DNA of 13,361 nt, from contig JAQUZG010000016.1 of assembly GCA_028691435.1 (NCBI GenBank), positions 1,495 through 14,855 on the forward strand, given 5' to 3'. Under the pieces are notes generated by a model. It worked only from the letters and a program-made list of their open reading frames with translations, made no database searches and was not told where the DNA came from. Each line of letters begins with the position of its first letter. Position 1 is the first letter of the stretch. The position numbers and the translations under genes are program-made. This document shows positions 1 through 6,811 of the stretch, piece by piece. The stretch is from Candidatus Iainarchaeum sp. (GTDB lineage: Archaea > Iainarchaeota > Iainarchaeia > Iainarchaeales > JAAZKV01).

Positions 1-230
1 CTAAAACTCTTGATGAAATAAAAGAAATTGTTGGAAAAGGAATTGCAAGAGCAAATTTTTGTTCAGTTGAAAAAGAAGGTTTACCTTGTGCCGAAATCGT
101 TGAAAAACAAACTGGTGGAAAAATTCGAGGTACTCGAATAGATGTTGACGATAAATTACTCTCTGGAAATAAATGTGTTTGTTGTGGAAAAACCGCAACA
201 AAAGTAGTCTATATAGCAAAAGACTATTAA
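1..230 (+). CDS. proS: Prolyl-tRNA synthetase, C-terminal end (partial, 5' end outside window)
   Basis: Reading from base 3, 75 codons run to TAA at 228-230. They match the C-terminal zinc-binding domain of archaeal/eukaryotic-type ProRS, the cytoplasmic enzyme that charges tRNA-Pro. Seen: cysteines at partial residues 20 and 29, followed by a CxxC (58 and 61) in KCVCCGK, which is the usual four-Cys zinc site. The protein ends in VVYIAKDY. A C-terminal tyrosine is a hallmark of this ProRS subclass, where its carboxylate reaches the active site. The long minus-strand open frame over the same bases is a low-complexity shadow. The catalytic core lies upstream of the window. The identification rests on recognised family features, not on a search. 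Confidence 0.88.
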   Translation, partial: KTLDEIKEIVGKGIARANFCSVEKEGLPCAEIVEKQTGGKIRGTRIDVDDKLLSGNKCVCCGKTATKVVYIAKDY

Positions 231-249
231 ATTTCTTATTATACAAAAA

Positions 250-258
250 TTTATAATA
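250..258 (+). promoter_or_regulatory. TATA-like box for the 281-aa gene
   Basis: TTTATAATA is centred about 25 nt before the ATG at 279. This spacing is expected for an archaeal TATA box driving a leaderless or nearly leaderless mRNA. No Shine-Dalgarno sequence precedes the ATG. In such A/T-rich DNA the match alone is weak; the recurring spacing at several genes is the real support. Confidence 0.4.
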
Positions 259-278
259 ACTAATTATATTATTGTATT

Positions 279-1124
279 ATGCAAATTAAAAAGATTCCAA
301 AATTAAGACCAATTCGAACACCAATTCATTTTTCAAAAATTTTTGAATTAGAAGGGATAAAATCGCGAGAATCTAAATCAAAACCAAATATTTCTGAGTT
401 GCATGATGCAAGTATATTTTTATTTAAACAGATAATGCCGCCCGATGATGTTAGGTGGCGACTTGCTACTGAATATGCTACTTTAAAAAAAGAATTTCAT
501 ATTTCTCCAATAAATTTAGAAAATGGGATGCGTGCAAAATATGGATCAAAATCCCAAGGATCAAATAAAGAAAGGGGGGCGTCAATAACTGGTGTATTGC
601 ATGTAAGACAGCTTGCAAGAGCACTAAAAAATATTGAACTTGGTCATAAATTTTTAAATACTCGTGAACCAATTAGACTTTATGATTCAAAATATTCTAT
701 TAAATTTGAAAATACTAAATCAATTGAAAAAAAACATGATTCAAGAGGAGTTTCAGGATGTCCTGAAGCACTTTGGCAATTGCAATTATATGAATCAAAT
801 AAATACTTAGGCAGAATTGGTTTTAATTTTCACATGGAAGGAGAAAAAGTAATTGTTACAGTTTCAAATGTTCAAGGAGCCGAACATTCTAAGCAAAGAT
901 TAGATTCTTTTAAATTAGAATTTAAATCAAATTTTGGTAATTTTTTAATAACTAAATTACAACAAATGCTTGGACCAAATTTTGTTTATCGGGGGGTTGT
1001 TCCAAGTGAAATTAATCAAACTCAATATAGAATGTCATTTAGAAAATCAAATCCAAAACTTCGGGTTTGGTCCCTAAAAAATAAAGCACAAGTCGATGAT
1101 TTTAGAACAAAATTGATTAATTAA
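279..1124 (+). CDS. Uncharacterised 281-aa protein, possibly DUF535 (VirK/YbjX)-like
   Basis: I do not recognise this gene with confidence. The protein is soluble, basic and without an obvious signal peptide or membrane segment. The first ~130 residues look mostly helical, with a Gly/Ser/Lys-rich loop at about 86-102 that includes the only G-rich DNA of the gene. Residues ~165-255 look like a compact alpha/beta domain: strands around LGRIGFNF (177-184) and VIVTVSNVQG (191-200), a helix (~205-230), then FVYRGVVPSEINQTQY (235-250). The strand ending in NVQG, then a helix and a strand ending in GV, loosely recalls the DUF535 layout, but this is a resemblance only. The ATG at 279 fits a TATA-like box 25 nt upstream. 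The gene stands alone between proS and a membrane-protein gene. Confidence 0.75.
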   Translation: MQIKKIPKLRPIRTPIHFSKIFELEGIKSRESKSKPNISELHDASIFLFKQIMPPDDVRWRLATEYATLKKEFHISPINLENGMRAKYGSKSQGSNKERGASITGVLHVRQLARALKNIELGHKFLNTREPIRLYDSKYSIKFENTKSIEKKHDSRGVSGCPEALWQLQLYESNKYLGRIGFNFHMEGEKVIVTVSNVQGAEHSKQRLDSFKLEFKSNFGNFLITKLQQMLGPNFVYRGVVPSEINQTQYRMSFRKSNPKLRVWSLKNKAQVDDFRTKLIN

Positions 1125-1135
1125 TAAGCTAAAGC

Positions 1136-1143
1136 ATAAATAT
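1136..1143 (+). promoter_or_regulatory. TATA-like box for the membrane-protein gene
   Basis: ATAAATAT is centred about 24 nt before the ATG at 1164, with no ribosome-binding site in between. The geometry repeats that at 250-258, suggesting a separate leaderless transcript. Confidence 0.35.
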
Positions 1144-1163
1144 CTCTTTGTGTTTAATCATAT

Positions 1164-1718
1164 ATGCCTTTTACCATTACTAATTTCAAATATCCAAAGA
1201 TTTTGTTATTTATCATCGCAATCATTTTGGCTTATTTTTTATTAGACGTTTCCTATTTTATAAATTTTTTACATAGTTTAGGGCAATTAAGTTATTTGGG
1301 TGTTTTTATTGCAGGGTTTCTTTTTTCATTTGGATTTACTGCTCCATTTGCAGTTGTTTTTCTATTATCTTTATCACCAGAGAATATTTTTTTAGCAGCT
1401 TTAATTGGTGGTGTCGGGTCAATGGTTTCAGATTTATTAATTTTAAGATTTGTAAAAATTTCATTTGAAAATGAATTTATTCATTTAAGAAAAGAAAAGC
1501 CAGTTTTATTTTTAAAACAAAAAATTGACTTATTATTTAATCCAAAACTTAAACATTATTTGTTTTTGGCTTTTGCCGGAATTTTATTTGCTTCTCCATT
1601 ACCAGATGAAGCTGCAATCATGTTAATTTCAAGCGTCTCACAATTAAGTGAAAATAAAATCGCTTTAATTGGACTTGTATGTAATACACTTGGAATACTT
1701 ATTATTCTTCTTTTGTAA
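1164..1718 (+). CDS. Polytopic membrane protein, VTT/DedA-like
   Basis: This 184-aa integral membrane protein has about five hydrophobic segments, near residues 11-32, 42-68, 74-95, 131-155 and 163-184. A Lys-rich, probably cytoplasmic loop (~96-128) lies between the third and fourth. The arrangement GGVGSMVSDLLILRFVK (82-98) and, after the loop, ASPLPDEAAIML (143-154) resembles archaeal members of the VTT/DedA (SNARE-associated) superfamily, where a Gly-rich half and an acidic re-entrant half face each other. Proteins of this superfamily have been linked to lipid scrambling and membrane homeostasis. The substrate here is unknown. It ends in a run of Ile/Leu at the last membrane segment, so it has essentially no C-terminal tail. 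The superfamily placement is moderate; the membrane topology is clear. Confidence 0.7.
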   Translation: MPFTITNFKYPKILLFIIAIILAYFLLDVSYFINFLHSLGQLSYLGVFIAGFLFSFGFTAPFAVVFLLSLSPENIFLAALIGGVGSMVSDLLILRFVKISFENEFIHLRKEKPVLFLKQKIDLLFNPKLKHYLFLAFAGILFASPLPDEAAIMLISSVSQLSENKIALIGLVCNTLGILIILLL

Positions 1719-1726
1719 ATCCAGTC

Positions 1727-1738
1727 TTTTTATAATTT
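1727..1738 (+). promoter_or_regulatory. TATA-like box for the first Nudix gene
   Basis: TTTTATAATTTT is centred about 25 nt before the ATG at 1758. Only T-rich DNA without a Shine-Dalgarno sequence separates it from the start, again consistent with a leaderless transcript. Confidence 0.4.
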
Positions 1739-1757
1739 TTTTGATTATTTTTTATTT

Positions 1758-2168
1758 ATGAATAAAAAACATTTTTTCAAAGTAATCGTTTCAGCAATTA
1801 TTTTTGATTCTAAAAACAAATTTTTACTTGCAAAAAGAAGTTTAACTGATGATGTTCTACCAGGTTATTGGAATTTACCTGGTGGCAAAGTTGATTCTAA
1901 TCCAGAGTTTATTTTAGATGTGCTTGAAGTAAATCTTAAAAGAGAAGTTAAAGAAGAAGTTGATTTGGAAATTAAAAATTTAAAATATCTTGAAAGTTAT
2001 TTTGATCCAAATGGTAAAGTAAATGTTTCTTTTACTTGTACTCTTAAATCTGGTGTTGCTAAACCATTAGAAGATACTGATGAAGTTGGATGGTTTACTT
2101 TAGAGGAAGTAAAGAATTTACAATTGACTCCTCATACACTTAGACGACTAGAATTAGCATTAAAATAA
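1758..2168 (+). CDS. Nudix hydrolase with an extended Nudix box
   Basis: This 136-aa single-domain Nudix (MutT-like) protein is predicted to cleave nucleoside-diphosphate-linked substrates with Mg2+. Seen: a first strand KVIVSAIIFD (8-17), then LLAKRS (23-28), the GYWNLPGG turn (36-43) and the metal-binding helix REVKEEVDL (62-70), which supplies the catalytic REUxEE core. The spacing between GGK (42-44) and REVKEE is longer than in the canonical Gx5Ex7REUxEExGU box. The residue eight before Arg62 is Asp54 rather than Glu. An enlarged loop of this kind is known in some Nudix families and probably shapes the substrate pocket. The substrate is unknown; MutT-like sanitation or dinucleotide cleavage are both possible. 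It ends 4 bp from the convergent adenine deaminase gene. Confidence 0.85.
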   Translation: MNKKHFFKVIVSAIIFDSKNKFLLAKRSLTDDVLPGYWNLPGGKVDSNPEFILDVLEVNLKREVKEEVDLEIKNLKYLESYFDPNGKVNVSFTCTLKSGVAKPLEDTDEVGWFTLEEVKNLQLTPHTLRRLELALK

Positions 2169-2172
2169 GAAA

Positions 2173-3801
2173 TTAAACAGTTAATTTTGTAAAAGAAAAT
2201 TTTTCAACATCAAATAATCCTTTGTCACTTATTTTTAATTGTGGAATAACAAGTAAAGCCATAAATGAAAGTGTCATAAAAGGTGCGTGTAATTTTGTGC
2301 CAAATTTTCTAACAATTAAATCTAATTCTTGATATTTTTTTGCTGTTTTATTTCCATCTTCATTAGTCATTAGTCCAGCAAAAGGTAATCTAAGTGAATT
2401 AATTTTTCCATTTGTCGCATAAGCAAGCCCGCCTCTATTCTCAATAACTCTATTTATTGCATCAATTATATCTTTGTCATTTTCTCCAACAGCAACAATA
2501 TTGTGACTATCATGTGCAATTGAAGAAGCAATTGCTCCTTTTTTTAATTTAAACCCATTTATGAAAGCAATTGATGGTTTACTTTTTTTGTATCTGTTTA
2601 AAACCACTATTTTCAAAACATCTTTTTTGTTATCACTAACTATTTGTCCGTTTTTAATTTTTGGAGAAACAATCATTGTCTTAGTTAACAGTTGTTTGTC
2701 AATTGCTTTAATCACTTTTATTTTTTTACCTAAATCTTTTACTTCTATATCTTTTTGTAAAATCTTTTTAGCTAAAAAATTATTAATTGGTTTTTCTTTT
2801 GATATTCTATTAATTTTTTCTTCAATAATTTCTTCCCCATCAACATAAGTTTTCAAAACCCTAAAATTTGCTAAATTGTCAACAACAATAAAATCAGCTT
2901 TGTCTCCTTTTTGAATGAGTCCAACATTTAGTCCATAATGTTTAATTGGATTAAGTGTAGCTGCTCTTAATACATCCATTAAATCATATTTTTCTTTTAT
3001 TGCTTTTTTCACAAGTAAATTAATATGTCCTTTAATCAAATCATCGGGATGTTTATCGTCTGAACAAAACATTATCTGATTAGGATATTTTTTTATAAGT
3101 GGAATTAAATTATCAAAATTCTTTGCTGCACTTCCTTGTCTAATCAAAATTTTCATTCCATATTTTATTTTTTCTTGGGCTTCTTCTAATGTAGAACACT
3201 CATGATCTGTGCTAATCCCAGCGTCAATATACTTCTTAGCGTTTTTACCAGTTAGTCCAGGGGCGTGACCATCAACTACCTTATGATGTTTCTTGGCGGC
3301 GTCAATCTTTTTCAAAATCTCCTTATCCTTATGTATAACGCCTGGGAAATTCATCATTTCAGACAGACAAATTATTTCTTTCTTTGACAATAATTTATTA
3401 ATATCTTTTGAATCAATTATTGCTCCCGACGATTCAAAACAAGTTGCAGGTACACAAGATGGTGCTCCAAAATATATTTTTAATTTAGCCTTCTTACTAT
3501 TTTTGATCATAAATTCTATTCCTTTCATTCCAAGGACATTAGCAATTTCATGTGGATCAGTAACTACTCCAACAGTTCCATGTTTAACTGCAATTTTTGA
3601 AAATTCACTAGGAATTAACATTGAACTTTCAATATGTATGTGACTATCAATAAAACCAGGTAAAATAAATTGATTTTCTTTAACTTCTTCTTTTTTTATT
3701 GACTCAATCTTTTTATTTTTTACTTGAATAGTGCCTTTGAATATTTGTCTATTGACAATATCCACAATGTTTCCTTTTATAGTGAAAGTTTCTTGTTCCA
3801 T
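2173..3801 (-). CDS. ade: Adenine deaminase
   Basis: This 542-aa amidohydrolase-superfamily enzyme converts adenine to hypoxanthine and ammonia in cytoplasmic purine salvage. Seen: PGFIDSHIHIESSM at residues 48-61, with metal-binding His54 and His56 in the form specific to the Ade family. Further family segments are DGHAPGLTGKNA with a following TDHE, FCSDDKHPDDL, and the NPIKHYGL...GDKADFIVVDN region of the composite beta-domain. The C-terminal domain carries VAVGEND, LRLPFAGLM and PFMTLSFMALLVIPQLK followed by DKGLFDV, all typical of Ade. The length matches the family's usual ~540-600 aa. It is a single gene, divergent from the GT9 operon and convergent with a Nudix hydrolase. The catalytic motifs are intact, so activity is expected. 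Confidence 0.95.
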   Translation of the reverse strand: MEQETFTIKGNIVDIVNRQIFKGTIQVKNKKIESIKKEEVKENQFILPGFIDSHIHIESSMLIPSEFSKIAVKHGTVGVVTDPHEIANVLGMKGIEFMIKNSKKAKLKIYFGAPSCVPATCFESSGAIIDSKDINKLLSKKEIICLSEMMNFPGVIHKDKEILKKIDAAKKHHKVVDGHAPGLTGKNAKKYIDAGISTDHECSTLEEAQEKIKYGMKILIRQGSAAKNFDNLIPLIKKYPNQIMFCSDDKHPDDLIKGHINLLVKKAIKEKYDLMDVLRAATLNPIKHYGLNVGLIQKGDKADFIVVDNLANFRVLKTYVDGEEIIEEKINRISKEKPINNFLAKKILQKDIEVKDLGKKIKVIKAIDKQLLTKTMIVSPKIKNGQIVSDNKKDVLKIVVLNRYKKSKPSIAFINGFKLKKGAIASSIAHDSHNIVAVGENDKDIIDAINRVIENRGGLAYATNGKINSLRLPFAGLMTNEDGNKTAKKYQELDLIVRKFGTKLHAPFMTLSFMALLVIPQLKISDKGLFDVEKFSFTKLTV

Positions 3802-3847
3802 AAAATCAATTGCTCTATTTAATATAACAATTTTTATTGAACTTATT

Positions 3848-3859
3848 AAAGTTAACTTT
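3848..3859. promoter_or_regulatory. 12-bp palindrome in the ade/GT9 divergent region
   Basis: AAAGTTAACTTT is a perfect 12-bp palindrome about 47 bp upstream of the ade start and 56 bp upstream of the GT9 ATG. It could be a binding site shared by both promoters. It is short and A/T-rich, so chance occurrence is quite possible. Confidence 0.25.
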
Positions 3860-3875
3860 TTAGTTGATTTTTTTT

Positions 3876-3897
3876 AAACTTAATTAATATTAAGTTT
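3876..3897. promoter_or_regulatory. Palindromic operator candidate over the GT9-operon promoter
   Basis: AAACTTAAT (3876-3884) and ATTAAGTTT (3889-3897) form a perfect 9-bp inverted repeat with a 4-bp spacer (TAAT). Its centre (about 3887) lies roughly 28 bp before the ATG at 3915, exactly where a TATA box for a leaderless transcript would sit, and the centre itself reads TAATTAATAT. A dimeric protein bound here would block TBP/TFB. The nearby Lrp-like or winged-helix proteins are candidates. The repeat is seen directly; the regulatory role is inferred. Confidence 0.45.
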
Positions 3898-3914
3898 GAA
3901 ATTATTATAGTATT

Positions 3915-4769
3915 ATGTTGATGAATCACATTAATAAAAAATGTTTAGTTAAAAGAAAATATGGTCATATTGGGGATTTGTTGATGTTGACTCCGGCATT
4001 AAAAAGTTTATCTAAAACTTATCAAGTTTATTTACAAGTTGATGAAGAATATTTTCCAATATTTGAAAATAACCCTAATATTCATAAGTTAATTTCATTA
4101 AATGAAAAAATTGAAAAAGAAAAATTTATTTTTTTTGATGTAAGTGATTATGAATTTAATTATGAACAAATTTATCAACCATTAATAATAAAAACTAAAC
4201 AGGAATTATTTGCTAATAAATTAGAAGTAAATATAACTTCAAATAAGCCAGAAATATATTTAACTGAATTTGAAGAAAATTGGGCAAATGAATATATTAA
4301 GAAATTTAATAATAAAAAAATAATTGTTTTGTCTCCAAAGTCTGCTAATTTAACTAGGGATTGGCCCATAGAAAAGTGGAGAGCTTTAATAAATAACTTA
4401 AAAAAATTTAATTTTATTTTGATTGTTGTGGATAAAGAATTAAATTGGGAAGATGATTCAATAATTTTTTTTAATAATCATTCATTAAGGGAATTGTTTT
4501 CACTTATTTCAAAAGTTAATTTTGTTGTTTGTCAAGATAGTGGATTATTACATATTTCTGCAGCATTTAATGTACCCACTTTTTCAATATTTGGTCCAAC
4601 TGATCCAAATTATAGGTGTATTTATAATAAATCATCATTTATTAAATTAAATTTAGCTTGTTCACCTTGTTGGTATGAACGTTGTAAAAATTTAAATTGT
4701 TTAAATTTACTTTCTGTTGAATCTGTTGAGAAAAAATTATTGGAGGTAATTTTTAATGAAATCATCTAA
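3915..4769 (+). CDS. Glycosyltransferase family 9 (heptosyltransferase-like)
   Basis: This 284-aa GT-B-fold transferase is related to ADP-heptose:LPS heptosyltransferases and moves a sugar from a nucleotide-sugar donor to an acceptor at the cytoplasmic face. Seen: the N-terminal GHIGDLLMLTPALKSL (17-32) with the conserved Gly-Asp. The C-terminal donor-binding half carries LSPKSA (139-144) followed by RDWPIEKW (148-155), then CQDSGLLHISAAFNVPTFSIF (206-226) and FGPTDP (226-231). Four cysteines at 249, 252, 257 and 262 follow the Cys cluster seen near the end of many GT9 proteins. The first codons read M-L-M, so the ATG at 3921 is an alternative start. It is the first gene of a five-gene operon. 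In an archaeon without LPS the acceptor is unclear: a surface glycan or a small molecule. Confidence 0.9.
   Translation: MLMNHINKKCLVKRKYGHIGDLLMLTPALKSLSKTYQVYLQVDEEYFPIFENNPNIHKLISLNEKIEKEKFIFFDVSDYEFNYEQIYQPLIIKTKQELFANKLEVNITSNKPEIYLTEFEENWANEYIKKFNNKKIIVLSPKSANLTRDWPIEKWRALINNLKKFNFILIVVDKELNWEDDSIIFFNNHSLRELFSLISKVNFVVCQDSGLLHISAAFNVPTFSIFGPTDPNYRCIYNKSSFIKLNLACSPCWYERCKNLNCLNLLSVESVEKKLLEVIFNEII
4742..4747 (+). promoter_or_regulatory. Ribosome-binding site of the radical SAM gene
   Basis: GGAGGT lies 8 nt before the ATG at 4756, inside the last codons of the GT9 gene. It is a near-ideal Shine-Dalgarno sequence. It fixes the radical SAM start and shows internal translation initiation in a polycistronic mRNA. 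Confidence 0.75.
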
Positions 4770-5958
4770 TATTAGAAGTAGGGCTACCATATTAAAATTA
4801 GCATTGCGATCTATGGGTATTCAAATTGTTGATCCAGTGCCAGGCGTTGGTAAAGAAATAAAAGAAAACATACTTGGGTTATATAAAATTGATAATTGTA
4901 ATGATCTTAAACCAAATGAATTAATTTTGTATGATAAAATTACTACAAAACTTGTTGAAAATCAAACTTCTCCATTTCAATTAGTTAGGGTGGATTCTGA
5001 TTTTTTTGTAAAATTACGAAATTCAAATGAATTATTATTAAAGGTTAATTTTTCTAAACGTCCTAAATATTATAGTTTTACTACCAATATTGGTACGCCT
5101 ATGAAAAATGTTGCACAACTTATGGGTGAAGATTGTCTAGCATTTGCTGTAGATAAACAATGTCATTATTTTACGAATGGTTTATATTGTAAATATTGCA
5201 ATATTACTCCCACAAATTTAGAAAGCAAAATTGATCGAATTTCAAATTTAAATGATTTTAGAGAAACTGTTTGTGCAACAAAGGATTCTTTATGGTATTA
5301 TTGTTTAACTGGTGGAACATTTGAAAATCGAGATATTGAATGCCAATACTATACTAAACTTGGAAATATTATAAAGGATGAATTGAGCAAAAATTCTTTT
5401 TCTGGACCGTTTTCACTTAGTCCTCCAAATAATTTAGATTTATTGAATAATTTGTGTGAAACTGGTGTTGATGTTATAAGTTTTAATCCTGATATTTCTA
5501 AAGAGTCTGTTTTTAAATTTCTTTGTCCAGGAAAAGCAAAAATTGGGTTAAATAAATATTTTGATGCTGCATTAAAAGCAAAAGAATTATGGGGGGAAGG
5601 AAATGTAGTTATTCAATATATGGTTGGGCCATGGGAAACAAAAGATGAATTATTATCTCAAGTTCAAAAAAGATTAAATGATGGGATATTAGTAAATTTA
5701 ACAACTTTTTATCCTTCTCCAAAATCCTCAATTAATTTTGGGGTTACTAAATTGAATGAATTAATTGAAATTTATTTAGACTATTCTGAAAAAATTCACG
5801 AATCTGGATTATTTCCAAATAAACGTAATTCTATTCTTACATCAGAATCTGCTAATCGAAGTTCGATAGCTAATGAAGTAGTAAAAGGTTACTTAACAAG
5901 AGATTCTTATGAAAAGGATATTGAAATTAAGAAAATAGTTGGTGAATTAAGTGAATAA
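4756..5958 (+). CDS. Radical SAM enzyme with C-x8-C-x2-C motif
   Basis: This 400-aa protein appears to be a radical SAM (AdoMet) enzyme of the biotin-synthase/HmdB-like kind. Seen: Cys136, Cys145 and Cys148 in a C-x8-C-x2-C pattern (segment CHYFTNGLYCKYCNI), the likely [4Fe-4S] ligands, with an extra Cys127 nine residues earlier. The canonical motif is CxxxCxxC, so the first ligand is displaced. YYCLTGGTFENRD follows and contains a GG-type SAM-binding motif. Alternating beta/alpha elements come next, including GVDVISFNPD and GKAKIGLNKYFDAALKA then GEGNVVIQYMVG, which match the TIM-barrel half of BioB-like enzymes. The N-terminal ~110 residues show no motif I recognise. It overlaps the GT9 gene by 14 nt and the next gene by 8 nt. 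The substrate is unknown. Confidence 0.85.
   Translation: MKSSNIRSRATILKLALRSMGIQIVDPVPGVGKEIKENILGLYKIDNCNDLKPNELILYDKITTKLVENQTSPFQLVRVDSDFFVKLRNSNELLLKVNFSKRPKYYSFTTNIGTPMKNVAQLMGEDCLAFAVDKQCHYFTNGLYCKYCNITPTNLESKIDRISNLNDFRETVCATKDSLWYYCLTGGTFENRDIECQYYTKLGNIIKDELSKNSFSGPFSLSPPNNLDLLNNLCETGVDVISFNPDISKESVFKFLCPGKAKIGLNKYFDAALKAKELWGEGNVVIQYMVGPWETKDELLSQVQKRLNDGILVNLTTFYPSPKSSINFGVTKLNELIEIYLDYSEKIHESGLFPNKRNSILTSESANRSSIANEVVKGYLTRDSYEKDIEIKKIVGELSE
5941..5945 (+). promoter_or_regulatory. Ribosome-binding site of the P-loop-like gene
   Basis: GGTGA sits 5 nt before the GTG codon at 5951, within the final codons of the radical SAM gene. It supports the non-ATG start. The nearby ATG at 5961 is in another frame and cannot be the start. 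Confidence 0.6.
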
Positions 5959-6517
5959 AAATGGTTTAGCTACAAAGCATAATTTAATTATTGTTGGAAG
6001 TGCAAGAGGGGTAAATAAATTTTATACAATTGATTTATTAATGAATTATTTTAATAATGCTAAAGTTATTACTACAAGCAAATTAATTAGTTCAATATTA
6101 AATGACTTAAATTTACCTTGTTTAGAAAAAATTTCATTAGTTGATTATTCTAAATATGTTGAACCAACAATAACAAGGATTATCTTATCTCACTTAGAAC
6201 ATTGTGATGTTATTGTAGATACTACATTTTATTATATTTTTCAAGGAATTTCAGCAAAAGAAATTCTTAAATTTTATAATCATATAAATAAAACAATTTT
6301 AATTTTAGTTTCAGATAATCCTGAAAACATAAAACAAACAAACTATGGTGAATGGTTTAATAATATTAATAATCTTCAACAAGATATTTTACTAAACGAA
6401 TATTCTTTTAAATTTTATATTTCTTTATTTTCTACATTTTCATTAGTTAATCAATGTGAAATAAAAATGCAAGAAAATTCAAAAGAAAATATAAATTCAT
6501 TTTTGGGGGGATTATAA
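5951..6517 (+). CDS. P-loop-fold protein with degenerate Walker A (AdkA-like pseudokinase candidate)
   Basis: This 188-aa protein starts at GTG. After a beta-strand LIIVG (12-16) comes GSARGVNKF (16-24), which aligns with a Walker A loop GxxxxGK[ST]. The Lys23 is kept, but the preceding Gly is Asn22 and the following Ser/Thr is Phe24. Later elements look like an archaeal adenylate-kinase (AdkA) fold: KVITTSKLI after the first helix, CDVIVDTTF (85-93) with Asp90 at the Walker B position, and TILILVSDNPENI (115-127). No Arg-rich lid is evident after it, unlike the related protein encoded at 6792-7325. It may bind a nucleotide without phosphoryl transfer, or act as a non-catalytic partner. It abuts the MazG gene directly (TAA 6515-6517, ATG 6518). 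The fold is inferred by eye from the pattern. Confidence 0.65.
   Translation: MNKNGLATKHNLIIVGSARGVNKFYTIDLLMNYFNNAKVITTSKLISSILNDLNLPCLEKISLVDYSKYVEPTITRIILSHLEHCDVIVDTTFYYIFQGISAKEILKFYNHINKTILILVSDNPENIKQTNYGEWFNNINNLQQDILLNEYSFKFYISLFSTFSLVNQCEIKMQENSKENINSFLGGL
6505..6510 (+). promoter_or_regulatory. G-tract ribosome-binding site of the mazG-like gene
   Basis: A run of six G (GGGGGG) lies 7 nt before the ATG at 6518, in the last codons of the preceding gene. It can pair with an anti-Shine-Dalgarno CCUCC through one G-U pair, so it is an unusual but plausible ribosome-binding site. Confidence 0.45.
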
Positions 6518-6811
6518 ATGGATATGAAAGAAGCACAAGAAAAAGCTAGAAATTATTTTTTAGAAAATAATTTTGCAGTTTGGCCAAAATTTGTTATTTT
6601 AGCTAGACTTGAAGAAGAAATATCTGAAATTGGTAGAATAATTTCTGTAGAAGAGGGGTATAGAGAAAAGTGGAAAGTTGACAATATGGATTATGTGGAT
6701 GAATTTGGTGATGCTTTATTTCAATTAATTCATTTAGCTAATGAATGTGGGATTGATTTAGATTTAGCACTTGAAGGGGTTTTTAAAAAATATGGAAAAT
6801 ATTCAAAATAA
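6518..6811 (+). CDS. MazG-like nucleotide pyrophosphohydrolase
   Basis: This 97-aa all-alpha NTP pyrophosphatase of the MazG/dUTPase superfamily hydrolyses nucleoside triphosphates to monophosphate and PPi with Mg2+. Seen: LEEEISEIGR (31-40) giving the E-x-x-E pair Glu34/Glu37, and YVDEFGDALFQL (59-70) giving E-x-x-D as Glu62/Asp65. These are the two halves of the metal site. A further helix, IDLDLALEGVFKKYGKY, closes the four-helix bundle. The length is typical of single-domain MazG proteins. An in-frame ATG two codons later (6524) is an alternative start. The 3' end overlaps the P-loop kinase gene by 20 nt. In this operon it may remove an inhibitory or non-canonical NTP, or release a monophosphate for the neighbouring kinase. 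Confidence 0.85.
   Translation: MDMKEAQEKARNYFLENNFAVWPKFVILARLEEEISEIGRIISVEEGYREKWKVDNMDYVDEFGDALFQLIHLANECGIDLDLALEGVFKKYGKYSK

Noticed and set aside
1..246. Minus-strand 81-aa open frame
   Set aside because: It is opposite the ProRS C-terminus, whose frame has clear zinc-site motifs and a proper stop. The minus-strand product is a low-complexity Phe/Leu/Gln string.
2561..3643. Plus-strand open frames (95 and 116 aa) inside the adenine deaminase gene
   Set aside because: They are antisense to a full-length, motif-complete ade and have hydrophobic low-complexity translations without domain features.
6771..6791. TTG start for the P-loop kinase adding seven residues
   Set aside because: The ATG at 6792 is in frame, begins just before the first beta-strand of the fold, and has a G-run 12 nt upstream. 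The TTG extension lies inside mazG-like codons with no ribosome-binding site.
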